A stretch of DNA of 41,463 nucleotides from the NCBI GenBank assembly GCA_035556755.1, contig DATMEP010000007.1, positions 1-41,463 on the forward strand, given 5' to 3'. The position numbers and the translations under genes are program-made. This DNA is from VRUE01 sp035556755. Its GTDB lineage: Bacteria > Actinomycetota > Thermoleophilia > Solirubrobacterales > 70-9. Under the pieces are notes generated by a model, which made no database searches, was not told where the DNA came from, and was given only the letters and a program-made list of their open reading frames with translations. This document shows, piece after piece, positions 1 to 7,771 of this stretch. Numbering within the stretch: the stretch's first letter is position 1; every line of letters begins with the position of its first letter.

Positions 1-576
1 CGTCAACCGGTCCGGGTGGAAGACGGCGAAGACGCCGACCGCGATCACCGCGAGCTGCAGGGCCACGTCGGCGAGCGCCAGCACCACCAGCCATCCCTCC
101 CGCCCGCGTCCGGTGATGTTGAGGGTGCTGAGGACGCAGGCGGCGACGATCACCGCGATGGCGACGCCGATCTCCCAGCCGGGCTGGGAGAGCCCCGAGG
201 CCACCGGCTGCAGGTAGTGCGGAACCGAGATCGCCGCCAGCGCGGCGACGATCAGGTAGTCGATCAGGATCGCCCAGCCGGCGACGAAGGCGATCAGCTC
301 GTTGAAGGCGTGGCGGGCGAAGCTCGAGGAGCCACCCCGTTCGCGGAACATCGAGCCGCCCTCGACGTAGCTGAGCGTCGCCAGCACGAAGAGCAGGCCG
401 GCGGCGAGGAAGATCAGCGGCGTCAGGCCCAGCCCGCGGTCGGCGACGACGCCAAGCGAGAAGTAGATCGAGAAGCCGACCGCCGAGTAGACGGCGACGA
501 AGAGGCCCGGCACGCCGAGCCCCCGTTGCAGCAGCGGCTCGAGGCGCGAGCGGGGCGGCTGCTCCGGCGCGCTCAC
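1..576 (-). CDS. APC-family amino-acid permease, 3' part outside window
   Basis: This is the N-terminal 192 codons of a membrane permease of the amino acid-polyamine-organocation superfamily; the reading frame is still open at base 1. The visible part begins VSAPEQPPRSRLEPL and then gives hydrophobic helices containing VGFSIYFSLGVVAD, the GGSSSFARHAFNEL segment and helices around residues 110-190. The same GGSSSFARHAFNEL segment occurs in the full-length permease at 777-2675, so the two are paralogues. The GTG start at 576-574 overlaps the TGA of the upstream small membrane gene (GTGA), which suggests coupled translation. Substrate is unknown; import of an amino acid or amine driven by an ion gradient is the family role. 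Whether it also carries the C-terminal stress domain of its paralogue cannot be seen. Confidence 0.88.
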   Translation of the reverse strand, partial: MSAPEQPPRSRLEPLLQRGLGVPGLFVAVYSAVGFSIYFSLGVVADRGLGLTPLIFLAAGLLFVLATLSYVEGGSMFRERGGSSSFARHAFNELIAFVAGWAILIDYLIVAALAAISVPHYLQPVASGLSQPGWEIGVAIAVIVAACVLSTLNITGRGREGWLVVLALADVALQLAVIAVGVFAVFHPDRLT

Positions 577-767
577 CGGCTCATCCGCGCGGCGACCCAG
601 AGCCTCCCGGCTCCGACCGCGACGAAGGCGACGCCCATCAGGACGCCGAGCGAGACCGGCCCGCCGCCGTTGACCAAGGTGCTGACCAGGATCGCCAGGC
701 CGAGGACGACGAGGACCAGGGAGAAGGCGCGGACCGAACCGCTGTAGATCCGTTCGCCGGAAGTCAT
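573..767 (-). CDS. small two-helix membrane protein between two permeases
   Basis: A 64-residue protein with two predicted transmembrane segments, roughly residues 13-33 (VRAFSLVLVVLGLAILVSTL) and 38-60 (VSLGVLMGVAFVAVGAGRLW), joined by a short NGGGP turn. It has no catalytic motif that I recognise. It lies between two paralogous APC permeases on the same strand. Its ATG sits only 12 bases from the stop of the upstream permease, and its own stop overlaps the start of the downstream permease, so it is probably co-expressed. A role as a permease accessory subunit is inference from position only. The hexamer TAGAAT lies six bases before the ATG with no Shine-Dalgarno sequence, so the gene may also have its own leaderless transcript. 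Confidence 0.7.
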   Translation of the reverse strand: MTSGERIYSGSVRAFSLVLVVLGLAILVSTLVNGGGPVSLGVLMGVAFVAVGAGRLWVAARMSR

Positions 768-773
768 CGGGCG

Positions 774-779
774 ATTCTA
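774..779 (-). promoter_or_regulatory. candidate -10 hexamer for a leaderless transcript
   Basis: On the minus strand TAGAAT (5 of 6 matches to TATAAT) is followed by six bases and the ATG at 767. That spacing would put the transcription start at or next to the start codon. The hexamer includes the stop codon of the upstream permease. No convincing -35 is visible. The same TAGAATCGCCCG string occurs in front of uvrA. Confidence 0.35.
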
Positions 780-2675
780 GGTCAGCGCCGGGGCGGTATC
801 GGCGGCCTGGTGGACGCTGCGGTCGGAGACGACGATGACGCGGCAGGGTCGCTCGGCGAGGACCGTCTGCAGGGTCTTGTCGTAGAGCGGCCTGCCGTTC
901 CGGTAGCGCATCCCGACGACCACCGCGGCTGCGCTGATCAGCTCCGCCTCGTCGGCGATCGAGTAGCCGGCCTGACCGGGCCGAACCCGCTCGACATGAC
1001 CGGTCACACGCTGCCCCCCGATCAGCTTCGCCTGCTCGATCTTGCTCTGCGCCTCACCTTCGCGTTCGCGCATCTCGGCGTCGAGCGCCAGGTTGGTGGG
1101 CACCGTCAGCATCGAGTGGATGTGGATGCCGCGGCGCCGGTTGGAGGCGAGCTTGACCGCGGTGGCGACCATCTCCTCGGAGAACGGCTCGTCGTCCGCG
1201 AAGGCGACCATGACGCTTCGATACTCGATCTCCTCGACTCCGAGGGGCTCCGGCGTCACCACCTTGACCGTCTCGGTCAGCGGCAGCCGCTGGCTGCGGC
1301 GGTAGAGCACGTAGACGGCGATTCCGAACGCCATCCAGCCGAGCCCGACCGCAAGCGTGCGCGGGTTGAGCGCCATCACCACGATCCATGCGGCGAAGGT
1401 GCCGAGCCCGCCCAGGACCGCGGTCAGCGGCACCAGCGTGCCGAAGGCACGGAAGTTGAGTGGCGGCTTCCAGGGCCTCTCGTCCGCGGATTTCCGCCGG
1501 CGCAGCTGGATCACCGAGACGTGGGCGATCGTGAAGGAGAGCATCGCGCCGAACGAGTAGAGCGTCGCCAGGAAATCGGTCTGGCCCGGGAGCAGGGTGA
1601 TCGTCGCGATCGCGGCGAAGACGAGGATCGCGATGTAGGGCGTGCGGTAGCGGGGGTGGACCTGGCGCAGGCCCTCGGGAAGCTGGCGGTGCTGCCCCAT
1701 CGAGTAGGTGAGGCGGGAGACGCCGATCAGCCCGGCGTTGGTCGCAATCAGCAGGATCACGGCGGCGAGGATGCCGACGTAGAAGCGCAGAGCTTCGGTC
1801 AGCCCGTGCCCCAGCCCGAGGTTCTCGACGATTCCGAGGATCGGGTCGTTGGCGAACTCGGTCCCGAGCGTCGTGGTGAAATTTCCGGCGGCGTCCTGGG
1901 TGACCGGCATCGCCGAGAGGGCAACCAATGGGATCAGCAGGTAGAGACCGAGTACGGCGGCGACGGTGAGGCCGACGCTGCGGGGGATCGTGCGGGCCGC
2001 GTCCCGTGCCTCCTCGGCCATGTTGGAGATCGTCTCGATCCCGGTGTAGGCGATCATCCCGACCGCGATCCCGAGCGCGAAGTCGCTCCAGGTCGGCGCG
2101 ACCCCGAGCTGGACGTTGTCGATCAGGACCTCCGGGCTGAGCACGAGGAAGACGCCGATCCCGACCAGCACCACCTGGGTCGCGAGGTCGGCTACCGCCA
2201 GGACCAGGTTCAGCTTGGCCGACTCTTCCGAGCCGCGGATGTTGAGCAGCGCGAGCCCGGCGATCACGAGGCCGCCGGCGATGATGTCGCCGGGCCCGTG
2301 GCCGAGCGGCTCCCAGAAGACGGCCAGGTAGTGGGGCACGAAATAGGCTGAGATCGCGACCGTGATCGTGTAGTTGAGCATCTGGCCCCAGGCGGCGACG
2401 AAGCTGACCAGCTCGTTGAAGGCATGACGGGCAAAGCTCGAAGAACCGCCGGCCTCCGGGTACATCACGGTCGCCTCGGCGTAGGTCGCCGCGGTCGCGG
2501 CGAAGATCAGCCCGGAGATGACGAAGGCGACCGGGGTGAGGCCGAGCGCGAAGGCCGCGGTGACGCCGAGTGCGTAGTAGATCGAGGATCCGACGTTCCC
2601 GTAGGCCGCCGAGAACAGCGCACCGACACCGTGGACGCGGCTCAGCGATTCGTCTCTGGGTATGCGCCGGGCCAT
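777..2675 (-). CDS. APC-family permease fused to a universal-stress-protein domain
   Basis: A 632-residue fusion. Residues about 20-460 hold roughly 12 hydrophobic helices of an APC permease, with SAAYGNVGSSIYYALGV in the first helix and the unwound-helix glycines expected of the family. From about residue 485 a soluble domain of UspA type begins (YRSVMVAFADDEPFSEEMV) and ends with VVVGMRYRNGRPLY and RPCRVIVVSD, a degenerate version of the UspA nucleotide-binding loop. It probably imports an amino acid at the cytoplasmic membrane, with the Usp domain in the cytosol as a possible nucleotide sensor; that regulatory role is inferred. The ATG start is preceded by a GAGG sequence about 13 bases upstream. 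The protein is the full-length paralogue of the partial permease at the window edge. Substrate not predictable. Confidence 0.9.
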   Translation of the reverse strand: MARRIPRDESLSRVHGVGALFSAAYGNVGSSIYYALGVTAAFALGLTPVAFVISGLIFAATAATYAEATVMYPEAGGSSSFARHAFNELVSFVAAWGQMLNYTITVAISAYFVPHYLAVFWEPLGHGPGDIIAGGLVIAGLALLNIRGSEESAKLNLVLAVADLATQVVLVGIGVFLVLSPEVLIDNVQLGVAPTWSDFALGIAVGMIAYTGIETISNMAEEARDAARTIPRSVGLTVAAVLGLYLLIPLVALSAMPVTQDAAGNFTTTLGTEFANDPILGIVENLGLGHGLTEALRFYVGILAAVILLIATNAGLIGVSRLTYSMGQHRQLPEGLRQVHPRYRTPYIAILVFAAIATITLLPGQTDFLATLYSFGAMLSFTIAHVSVIQLRRRKSADERPWKPPLNFRAFGTLVPLTAVLGGLGTFAAWIVVMALNPRTLAVGLGWMAFGIAVYVLYRRSQRLPLTETVKVVTPEPLGVEEIEYRSVMVAFADDEPFSEEMVATAVKLASNRRRGIHIHSMLTVPTNLALDAEMREREGEAQSKIEQAKLIGGQRVTGHVERVRPGQAGYSIADEAELISAAAVVVGMRYRNGRPLYDKTLQTVLAERPCRVIVVSDRSVHQAADTAPALT

Positions 2676-2702
2676 CTATCCCGACCTCTGCGAGGAGTGC
2701 AT

Positions 2703-3794
2703 CTAGCCCGAATATAGGGGCGCTGCCGGTGCCCGCTGCACGTGGGCTCGCGTCAGTTTGGCGGGTGAGGCGCAGCCGCAGAGGCAGAGCGCCAGCGCCA
2801 GCTCCTCCCGGAGCAGCTCGAGCACCCGCCGGACGCCGGCCTCGCCGGCCACCGCGAGCCCCCAGAGCGCGGGCCTGCCGACCAGGACCGCGTCGGCACC
2901 GAGGGCGAGGGCGATAGCGACGTCGACGCCGCGGCGGATCCCACCGTCGACCAGGACCTCGCCGCGCCCTTCGACCGCGTCGACGACCTCGGAGAGAGCG
3001 TCGGCGGTGGCAAGCGCGCGGTCGAGCTGGCGGCCGCCGTGGTTGGAGACGATGACGCCGGCGGCGCCATGCTCGACGCAGAGCGCCGCGTCCTCGGCGG
3101 TCAGCACCCCCTTGACGAAGACCGGCACCTCGGACTCGGAGGCGAGGTCTTCGAGGTAGGGCCAGCTCAGCGCCGGTTCCATCAGGCCGAAGGTCTCCTC
3201 GATCGTCACCGCCCGACCGGAGCCGAGGGCGGCTTCGATGCTGGGCACACCGAGGCCCTCGGGGATCCTGAAGCCGGTCCGCAGGTCGCGCTCGCGGTTG
3301 CCCCCGCGCGCCGCGTCGACGGTGACCACGATCGCCTCGAAGCCCGCCCCGACCGCCTCTTCGGTCAGCGCCCTGGTGACCGCCTCGTCCTTGAAGCAGT
3401 AGAGCTGGAACCAGCGCCGCCCGCCGGGAGCCGCGGCCGCGACGTCACGCGGCGGGCGGGTCGCCAGGGTCGAGAGGCACATCACCGTCCCGGCGGCAGC
3501 GGCTGCCCGCGCCATCGCAACCTCGCCCTCGGGGTCGACCAGGCCCTGGTAGGCAACCGGCGCCACGAGGATCGGCATCGAGACCTCGCCGCCCAGCACC
3601 TCGGCCGCCGTCCCCCACTCGCAGAGCCCGGCCAGCATCCGCGGTCGCAGCCGCCAGTGCCCCCAGGCCGTGACGTTCTCCTGCAGGGTGAACTCGTCCC
3701 CCGCCCCACCGGCGAAGTACCCCAGCACCCCGGGCTCGAGCTTCTCGGCCGCCTCCCGCTCGAAGTCGCCGACGTTGATCAGATCCTCGATCAC
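2703..3794 (-). CDS. FMN-dependent alpha-hydroxy-acid oxidase or dehydrogenase
   Basis: A 363-residue TIM-barrel flavoenzyme of the glycolate oxidase / lactate oxidase / L-lactate dehydrogenase family. It oxidises an L-2-hydroxyacid to the 2-oxoacid using FMN. Family residues are in place: YFAGGAGDE near residue 26 (substrate tyrosine), WFQLYCFKD near 130 (second tyrosine), VTVDAARGGNRERD near 160-172, and the SNHGGRQLD signature near 250, which holds the catalytic histidine and substrate-binding arginine. DGGIRRGVDV and GADAVLVGRP form the phosphate-binding end of the barrel. Length is typical. The start is GTG. It is divergent from the cupredoxin lipoprotein, which could be an electron-transfer partner, but that is speculative. 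Oxidase, dehydrogenase or monooxygenase activity cannot be separated from sequence alone. Confidence 0.93.
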   Translation of the reverse strand: MIEDLINVGDFEREAAEKLEPGVLGYFAGGAGDEFTLQENVTAWGHWRLRPRMLAGLCEWGTAAEVLGGEVSMPILVAPVAYQGLVDPEGEVAMARAAAAAGTVMCLSTLATRPPRDVAAAAPGGRRWFQLYCFKDEAVTRALTEEAVGAGFEAIVVTVDAARGGNRERDLRTGFRIPEGLGVPSIEAALGSGRAVTIEETFGLMEPALSWPYLEDLASESEVPVFVKGVLTAEDAALCVEHGAAGVIVSNHGGRQLDRALATADALSEVVDAVEGRGEVLVDGGIRRGVDVAIALALGADAVLVGRPALWGLAVAGEAGVRRVLELLREELALALCLCGCASPAKLTRAHVQRAPAAPLYSG

Positions 3795-3802
3795 AGCGCG
3801 CG

Positions 3803-3817
3803 ACCCTAGCGCCTAGG
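3803..3817. promoter_or_regulatory. palindrome in the divergent oxidase-cupredoxin intergenic region
   Basis: The 57-base gap between two divergent genes contains CCTAGCGCCTAGG (3805-3817), a 5-base inverted repeat with a 3-base centre. On the minus strand TAGGGT lies 8 bases before the GTG of the oxidase and fits a weak TAnnnT -10. The plus-strand gene has a purine-rich GGGGAGAAGGGG tract about 20 bases before its ATG. It could be a shared operator or simply overlapping promoter sequence. Confidence 0.25.
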
Positions 3818-3851
3818 TGTCGAAACGGGGAGAAGGGGTAGCCCCCGCTGC

Positions 3852-4307
3852 ATGAGATTCCAAAGCAGTAGATCGAAATTGCTCCTGATCTCCACGCTCG
3901 TCGTCGCAGCGCTGGCCTTCGCCTCATGTGGCGACGACAGCGATGACGAGACCACCGAGCCGGCGGGCGGAGGCGCCACGACGACCGAAACGGAACCGAC
4001 CGAACCCGAACCAAGCGGCAACGCGCCGGCCCCCAGTGGCGACGCCGTGCGCTCGGCCAAAGTCGAGATCGTCGAATTCACCTACGAGCCCGACCCGGTC
4101 ACGATCGAGGAAGGCGGCAAGGTGACCTGGATCAACCGCGACTCCGCACCCCACACGGCGACCGCGGACGACGACAGCTTCGACACCGGCACCCTCGACG
4201 AAGGCAAGCTCAAGTCCGAGAACTTCAAAGACTCGGGAACCTTCACCTACTTCTGCGAGATCCACCCCGACATGCAGGGAACCGTAGAAGTAGTCCCCAG
4301 CGGCTAG
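3852..4307 (+). CDS. plastocyanin-like cupredoxin lipoprotein
   Basis: A 151-residue exported blue-copper-type protein. Residues 1-26 form a lipoprotein signal peptide: charged MRFQSSRSK, hydrophobic core, then the lipobox AFASC with the lipidated cysteine at 26. A linker of about 40 residues rich in Asp, Glu, Thr and Pro follows. The cupredoxin fold spans about 70-151, from VEIVEFTYEPDPVTIEEGG. Likely copper ligands are the histidine in APHTATAD and the Cys, His and Met of YFCEIHPDMQG, the usual plastocyanin/amicyanin set. It should sit on the outer face of the membrane and shuttle electrons; the partner is unknown. Its TAG stop lies in the palindrome CTAG and shares four bases with the TAG stop of the converging gene. 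Confidence 0.92.
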   Translation: MRFQSSRSKLLLISTLVVAALAFASCGDDSDDETTEPAGGGATTTETEPTEPEPSGNAPAPSGDAVRSAKVEIVEFTYEPDPVTIEEGGKVTWINRDSAPHTATADDDSFDTGTLDEGKLKSENFKDSGTFTYFCEIHPDMQGTVEVVPSG

Positions 4308-5605
4308 CTCGGTTTAGGCCGCCTGTTCGGCTGGGGAACGTAGAAACGGGTGATGGCTGGCGACAGATCTACGTTCCCGGCAGCATCGACAGCAGCTATT
4401 TCGAACCTGTGGCGACCGGGCCGCCGGCCTCTATTGGTAATCGGGGCACGACAAGGAATGAAAGCTCCTTTGTTGTGCCGGCAGCGAAAGGTCGAGCCGA
4501 GCTCGCTGGAGCTGAAGCGGATGACGATGGTGGGCGGTTTGCTCTTGAGTACCTTCCGATGGATGAAGGTCTCTGGCGGTTCGGTGTCCTTTGGAGGCAC
4601 TGATCCCGCGCTGTTGAACGACGGCGTGACCGCTGCGGATTTGGGAAGCGACGGTAGCTGCATCGAGACATTGAGCGTGAAGCCCCCCATCTCAGCCGCA
4701 ACAGCTCCGGCGTCGAATTTCCCATCGATCGCAATCCGGTAGGTGGTGCCCACCTTGACCGAGAAGCTGTTGCCCAGCGGAGGGTCGAACGTTGGCTCGT
4801 GCTGCGTCAGCCCATCGACGGAGCTCCCGGTGTAGACGCCAAAGAGCTGCCACGCAGAGCAGCAGGCGCCGATCCGAGCGACGCCAGATCCCGGTGCGGT
4901 CCACGAATACCAAACCGAGGCCCCACCCGGATCTCCAGCGTGACTGGGCTCTCCCGTCTCCTTGGTTGCACCCCAGTTGAATCCGAAGGCAGGCGCAAAG
5001 TGGAAACGATCACCTCCCGGTTCTTCGGTGGTTTTGCCCTCGAGCGTGACGGCCTCTTGGAAGTCATCGTTGGAGGGAGGCGGCCTGGATTCGATGCGAA
5101 GGGCAAAGCTGCCTTCCCCGGACGGTGGGCTCGCTGGCGGCAGGAAAAAGGAGTCGCCGTCAACGGCAATCGCATAGTCGGCGCCGCTCGTTGCTTTGAA
5201 CGTGTACTCACGCTGCCCGTTCGGGCAGTGTGGTCCTTCGCTGTCACTGCCATCCGCCACCTTCGTCAGATCGCCGAGTGCCGTCCCGACGTAGACGCCG
5301 AGAACGGTGGCAAAGTCGCTCTCGCAGGTCCCCACGGTGACCCATCCGGTTAGCGTCGCCTCCCAGGCGAACCAGACGGAGTGCCCAGCCGCAAAAGGGT
5401 CTATTGAATTCTCATTGACCTCAAGCGTCGCCTCTACGTTCGACCGCGAGCGCTCGATCGGAAGGCTGCCGGCGAGCACCTCGCGATCGGCGAAATCATC
5501 GTTGCCAGGAGGCGCCGCCAGCGCCCCGGGAACCCAGAGGAGCAGACTGGCGGCCGCAGCAGCGACCGCCAGTGCCAGTCCTCTTGTCAGCTTCAGTCGG
5601 CTCAG
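4304..5605 (-). CDS. secreted protein with two NDDF repeats and an Ig-like C-terminal domain
   Basis: I extend this protein upstream of the first GTG (5479) because the in-frame codons before it encode a clean signal peptide: KLTRG, then a hydrophobic Ala/Leu/Val core, then PGALA before APPGNDDF. No ATG, GTG or TTG precedes that peptide. CTG codons at 5605, 5596 and 5590 are the only plausible starts; the CTG at 5605 overlaps the TGA of the pyrophosphatase gene. From 5605 the product is 433 residues. Mature part: two repeats of about 130-150 residues, each opening PxNDDF and containing SVWF/YxW, VYxG and a Tyr-Ile/Ala-Ala-Ile/Val-D motif, then a domain from DTEPPETFI with STFRCRHN and VDAAGNVDLSPA, a pattern seen in many actinobacterial surface proteins. 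No enzymatic motif is visible; an extracellular binding or structural role is inferred. Confidence 0.75.
   Translation of the reverse strand: MSRLKLTRGLALAVAAAAASLLLWVPGALAAPPGNDDFADREVLAGSLPIERSRSNVEATLEVNENSIDPFAAGHSVWFAWEATLTGWVTVGTCESDFATVLGVYVGTALGDLTKVADGSDSEGPHCPNGQREYTFKATSGADYAIAVDGDSFFLPPASPPSGEGSFALRIESRPPPSNDDFQEAVTLEGKTTEEPGGDRFHFAPAFGFNWGATKETGEPSHAGDPGGASVWYSWTAPGSGVARIGACCSAWQLFGVYTGSSVDGLTQHEPTFDPPLGNSFSVKVGTTYRIAIDGKFDAGAVAAEMGGFTLNVSMQLPSLPKSAAVTPSFNSAGSVPPKDTEPPETFIHRKVLKSKPPTIVIRFSSSELGSTFRCRHNKGAFIPCRAPITNRGRRPGRHRFEIAAVDAAGNVDLSPAITRFYVPQPNRRPKPS
4334..4378. repeat. 11-base perfect inverted repeat
   Basis: GGGAACGTAGA at 4334-4344 and its exact complement TCTACGTTCCC at 4368-4378 could form an 11-base-pair stem with a 23-base loop. 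It lies 27 bases after the cupredoxin stop but inside the 3' coding end of the opposite gene. A factor-independent terminator for the plus strand is possible, but there is no T-tract. Confidence 0.35.
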
Positions 5606-7689
5606 AAGTGAACGATCGGGATGATCAGGATCGCAACGATGTTGGCCACCTTGATCATCGGGTTGATAGCCGGCCCAGCCGTGTCCTTGTAGGGATCGCC
5701 GACGGTGTCACCGGTCACCGAGGCCGCGTGGGCCTCCGAGCCCTTGCCGCCGAAGGCGCCGTCCTCGATCAGCTTCTTCGCGTTGTCCCAAGCGCCGCCG
5801 CCGGCGGTCATCGAGATCGCGGCGAAGAGGCCGACGACGATGACGCCGATCAGCAGCCCGCCGAGCGCGTCGACGCTCAGCAGGCCGACCACGACCGGGA
5901 TCACGATCGGGATCAGCGAGGGCAGGATCATCTCCTTCTGAGCAGCGGCGGTGACGATCGCCACCGTCTTGCCGTACTCGGGCTTTTCGGTGCCCTCCAT
6001 GATCCCCGGGTGCTCGCGGAACTGTTTGCGCACCTCCTCGACGACCTGGCCGCCGGCGCGGCCGACAGCCTCGATCGCAAAGGCCGAGAACAGGTAGACC
6101 ATCATGCCGCCGATGATCAGCCCGACCAGCACCTCAGGGCTGGAGAGGTTGAAGAGGCTGTTGAGGTCGAAACCAGCCGGCGCCTCGTCGGCCAGCTCGC
6201 TCTTGAAGGCGGCGAACAGAACCAGGGCGGCGAGGGCGGCGGAGCCGATCGCGTAGCCCTTGGTGACCGCCTTGGTCGTGTTGCCGACCGCGTCGAGCGG
6301 GTCGGTGACGTTGCGGACGTCCTCCGGCAGGTCGGCCATCTCGGCGATGCCGCCGGCGTTGTCGGTGATCGGCCCGAAGGCGTCGAGGGCGACGATCAGC
6401 CCGCAGAGCGAGAGCTGGGCCATCACCGCGACGCCGATGCCGTAGATCCCGGCCAGCTCGTTGGCGGCGAGGATCGCCAGCGCCAGAACCAAAGCCGGCG
6501 CCGCGGTCGACTGGAGACCCTGGGCGAGCCCCTGGATGATGTTGGTCGCGTGCCCGGTCTCCGAGGCCTTGGCGATCGTCTTCACCGGGCGGAAGCGGGT
6601 TGAGGTGTAGTAGTCGGTGATCACGAACAGCAACGCGGTCACTGCGACCCCGATCACGGCGCAGAGCCAGAGGTCGGTGGTGGTGACCGCGTCGGCGCCG
6701 GCCTCGAGGCCGAGCCGCACCGCGTCGCTCATCAGCCACTCGGTGATCGGGTAGAAGGCGGCGATCGAGAGGATCCCGGAGACGATCATGCCGGTGTACA
6801 GCGCCCCCTCGACCCGGTCGGTTTTAGTCCGCACCGAGAGCGCACCGACGATAGAGGCGAGGATCGCGACGCCGCCGAGCACCAGCGGGTAGATCGCGAC
6901 CTCGCGCAGGTAGTCGCCGCCGGCGCCGGTGAAGGTGAGGACGCCGAGCAGCATCACGGCGACCGAGGTGACCGCGTAGGTCTCGAACAGGTCGGCGGCC
7001 ATGCCGGCGCAGTCGCCGACGTTGTCGCCGACGTTGTCGGCGATCACGGCCGGGTTGCGGGGATCGTCCTCGGGGATGCCCGCCTCGACCTTGCCGACGA
7101 GGTCGGCGCCGACGTCGGCGGCCTTGGTGAAGATGCCGCCGCCGAGCCGGGCGAAGACCGAGATCAGCGAGCCGCCGAAGCCGAGGCCGACGAGGGCGTC
7201 GACCGCGTGCTTGTCGGCACTGCCGGTGGCGACGAGGATGCCGTAGTAGCCGGCGACGCCGAGCAGCGCCAAGCCGACGACGAGCATGCCGGTGACCGAG
7301 CCGCCCTTGAAGGCGACGTCGAGCGCCGGCGGCACGCCGCCGCGTGCTGCCTCAGCGACGCGGGAGTTGGCCCGCACCGAGAGGTTCATCCCGATGAAGC
7401 CGGCCGCGCCGGAGAGGACGCCGCCGATCACGAAGCCAAGTGCGGTCTCCCAGTTCTGCAGGAGCAGGAGCACGACCGCGATCGGTACCGCGACTGCGGT
7501 GATGATCGCGTACTGACGGCTCAGATAGGCACTGGCGCCTTCCTGCACCGCGCCCGAAATCTCCTGCATGCGATCGTTGCCCGCAGGGCGTGAGAGCAGG
7601 CGCTGGGTGATTAGAAGTCCGTATAGAACTGCGGCGCCGGCGCATACGAGCGCAACGACGACCCCGTAATCGGTCAAGAATTCAGTCAA
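5602..7689 (-). CDS. hppA: proton-pumping membrane pyrophosphatase
   Basis: A 695-residue integral membrane pyrophosphatase with about 16 helices. It couples hydrolysis of cytoplasmic pyrophosphate to ion export across the membrane. The active-site segments are present: GGGIFTKAADVGADLVGK near 185-200, IPEDDPRNPAVIADNVGDN with the Mg-pyrophosphate aspartates, the DAFGPITDNAGGIAEM loop near 440, and DTVGDPYKDTAGPAINPMIK near the C terminus. In GNTTKAVTKGYAIG the lysine at the position that is alanine in potassium-dependent enzymes marks the potassium-independent, proton-pumping class. Length is normal. The start is TTG, supported by GGAGGAA just upstream; the N terminus MTEFLTDYGVVVALVC is hydrophobic as expected. 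Confidence 0.97.
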   Translation of the reverse strand: MTEFLTDYGVVVALVCAGAAVLYGLLITQRLLSRPAGNDRMQEISGAVQEGASAYLSRQYAIITAVAVPIAVVLLLLQNWETALGFVIGGVLSGAAGFIGMNLSVRANSRVAEAARGGVPPALDVAFKGGSVTGMLVVGLALLGVAGYYGILVATGSADKHAVDALVGLGFGGSLISVFARLGGGIFTKAADVGADLVGKVEAGIPEDDPRNPAVIADNVGDNVGDCAGMAADLFETYAVTSVAVMLLGVLTFTGAGGDYLREVAIYPLVLGGVAILASIVGALSVRTKTDRVEGALYTGMIVSGILSIAAFYPITEWLMSDAVRLGLEAGADAVTTTDLWLCAVIGVAVTALLFVITDYYTSTRFRPVKTIAKASETGHATNIIQGLAQGLQSTAAPALVLALAILAANELAGIYGIGVAVMAQLSLCGLIVALDAFGPITDNAGGIAEMADLPEDVRNVTDPLDAVGNTTKAVTKGYAIGSAALAALVLFAAFKSELADEAPAGFDLNSLFNLSSPEVLVGLIIGGMMVYLFSAFAIEAVGRAGGQVVEEVRKQFREHPGIMEGTEKPEYGKTVAIVTAAAQKEMILPSLIPIVIPVVVGLLSVDALGGLLIGVIVVGLFAAISMTAGGGAWDNAKKLIEDGAFGGKGSEAHAASVTGDTVGDPYKDTAGPAINPMIKVANIVAILIIPIVHF

Positions 7690-7692
7690 GGG

Positions 7693-7699
7693 TTCCTCC
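7693..7699 (-). promoter_or_regulatory. ribosome binding site fixing the TTG start of hppA
   Basis: On the minus strand GGAGGAA stands four bases before the TTG at 7689-7687. It supports the TTG over any internal start. The 82-base gap to the next upstream gene contains ATATAGACT, a weak -10-like sequence about 35 bases before the start codon. Confidence 0.55.
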
Positions 7700-7771
7700 G
7701 GCTGGTTTTAGCGGCGCGGGAGTCTATATGCGGGTGCGGCGCAAACGCCTCGCGACCGCCCGCAAACCCCT

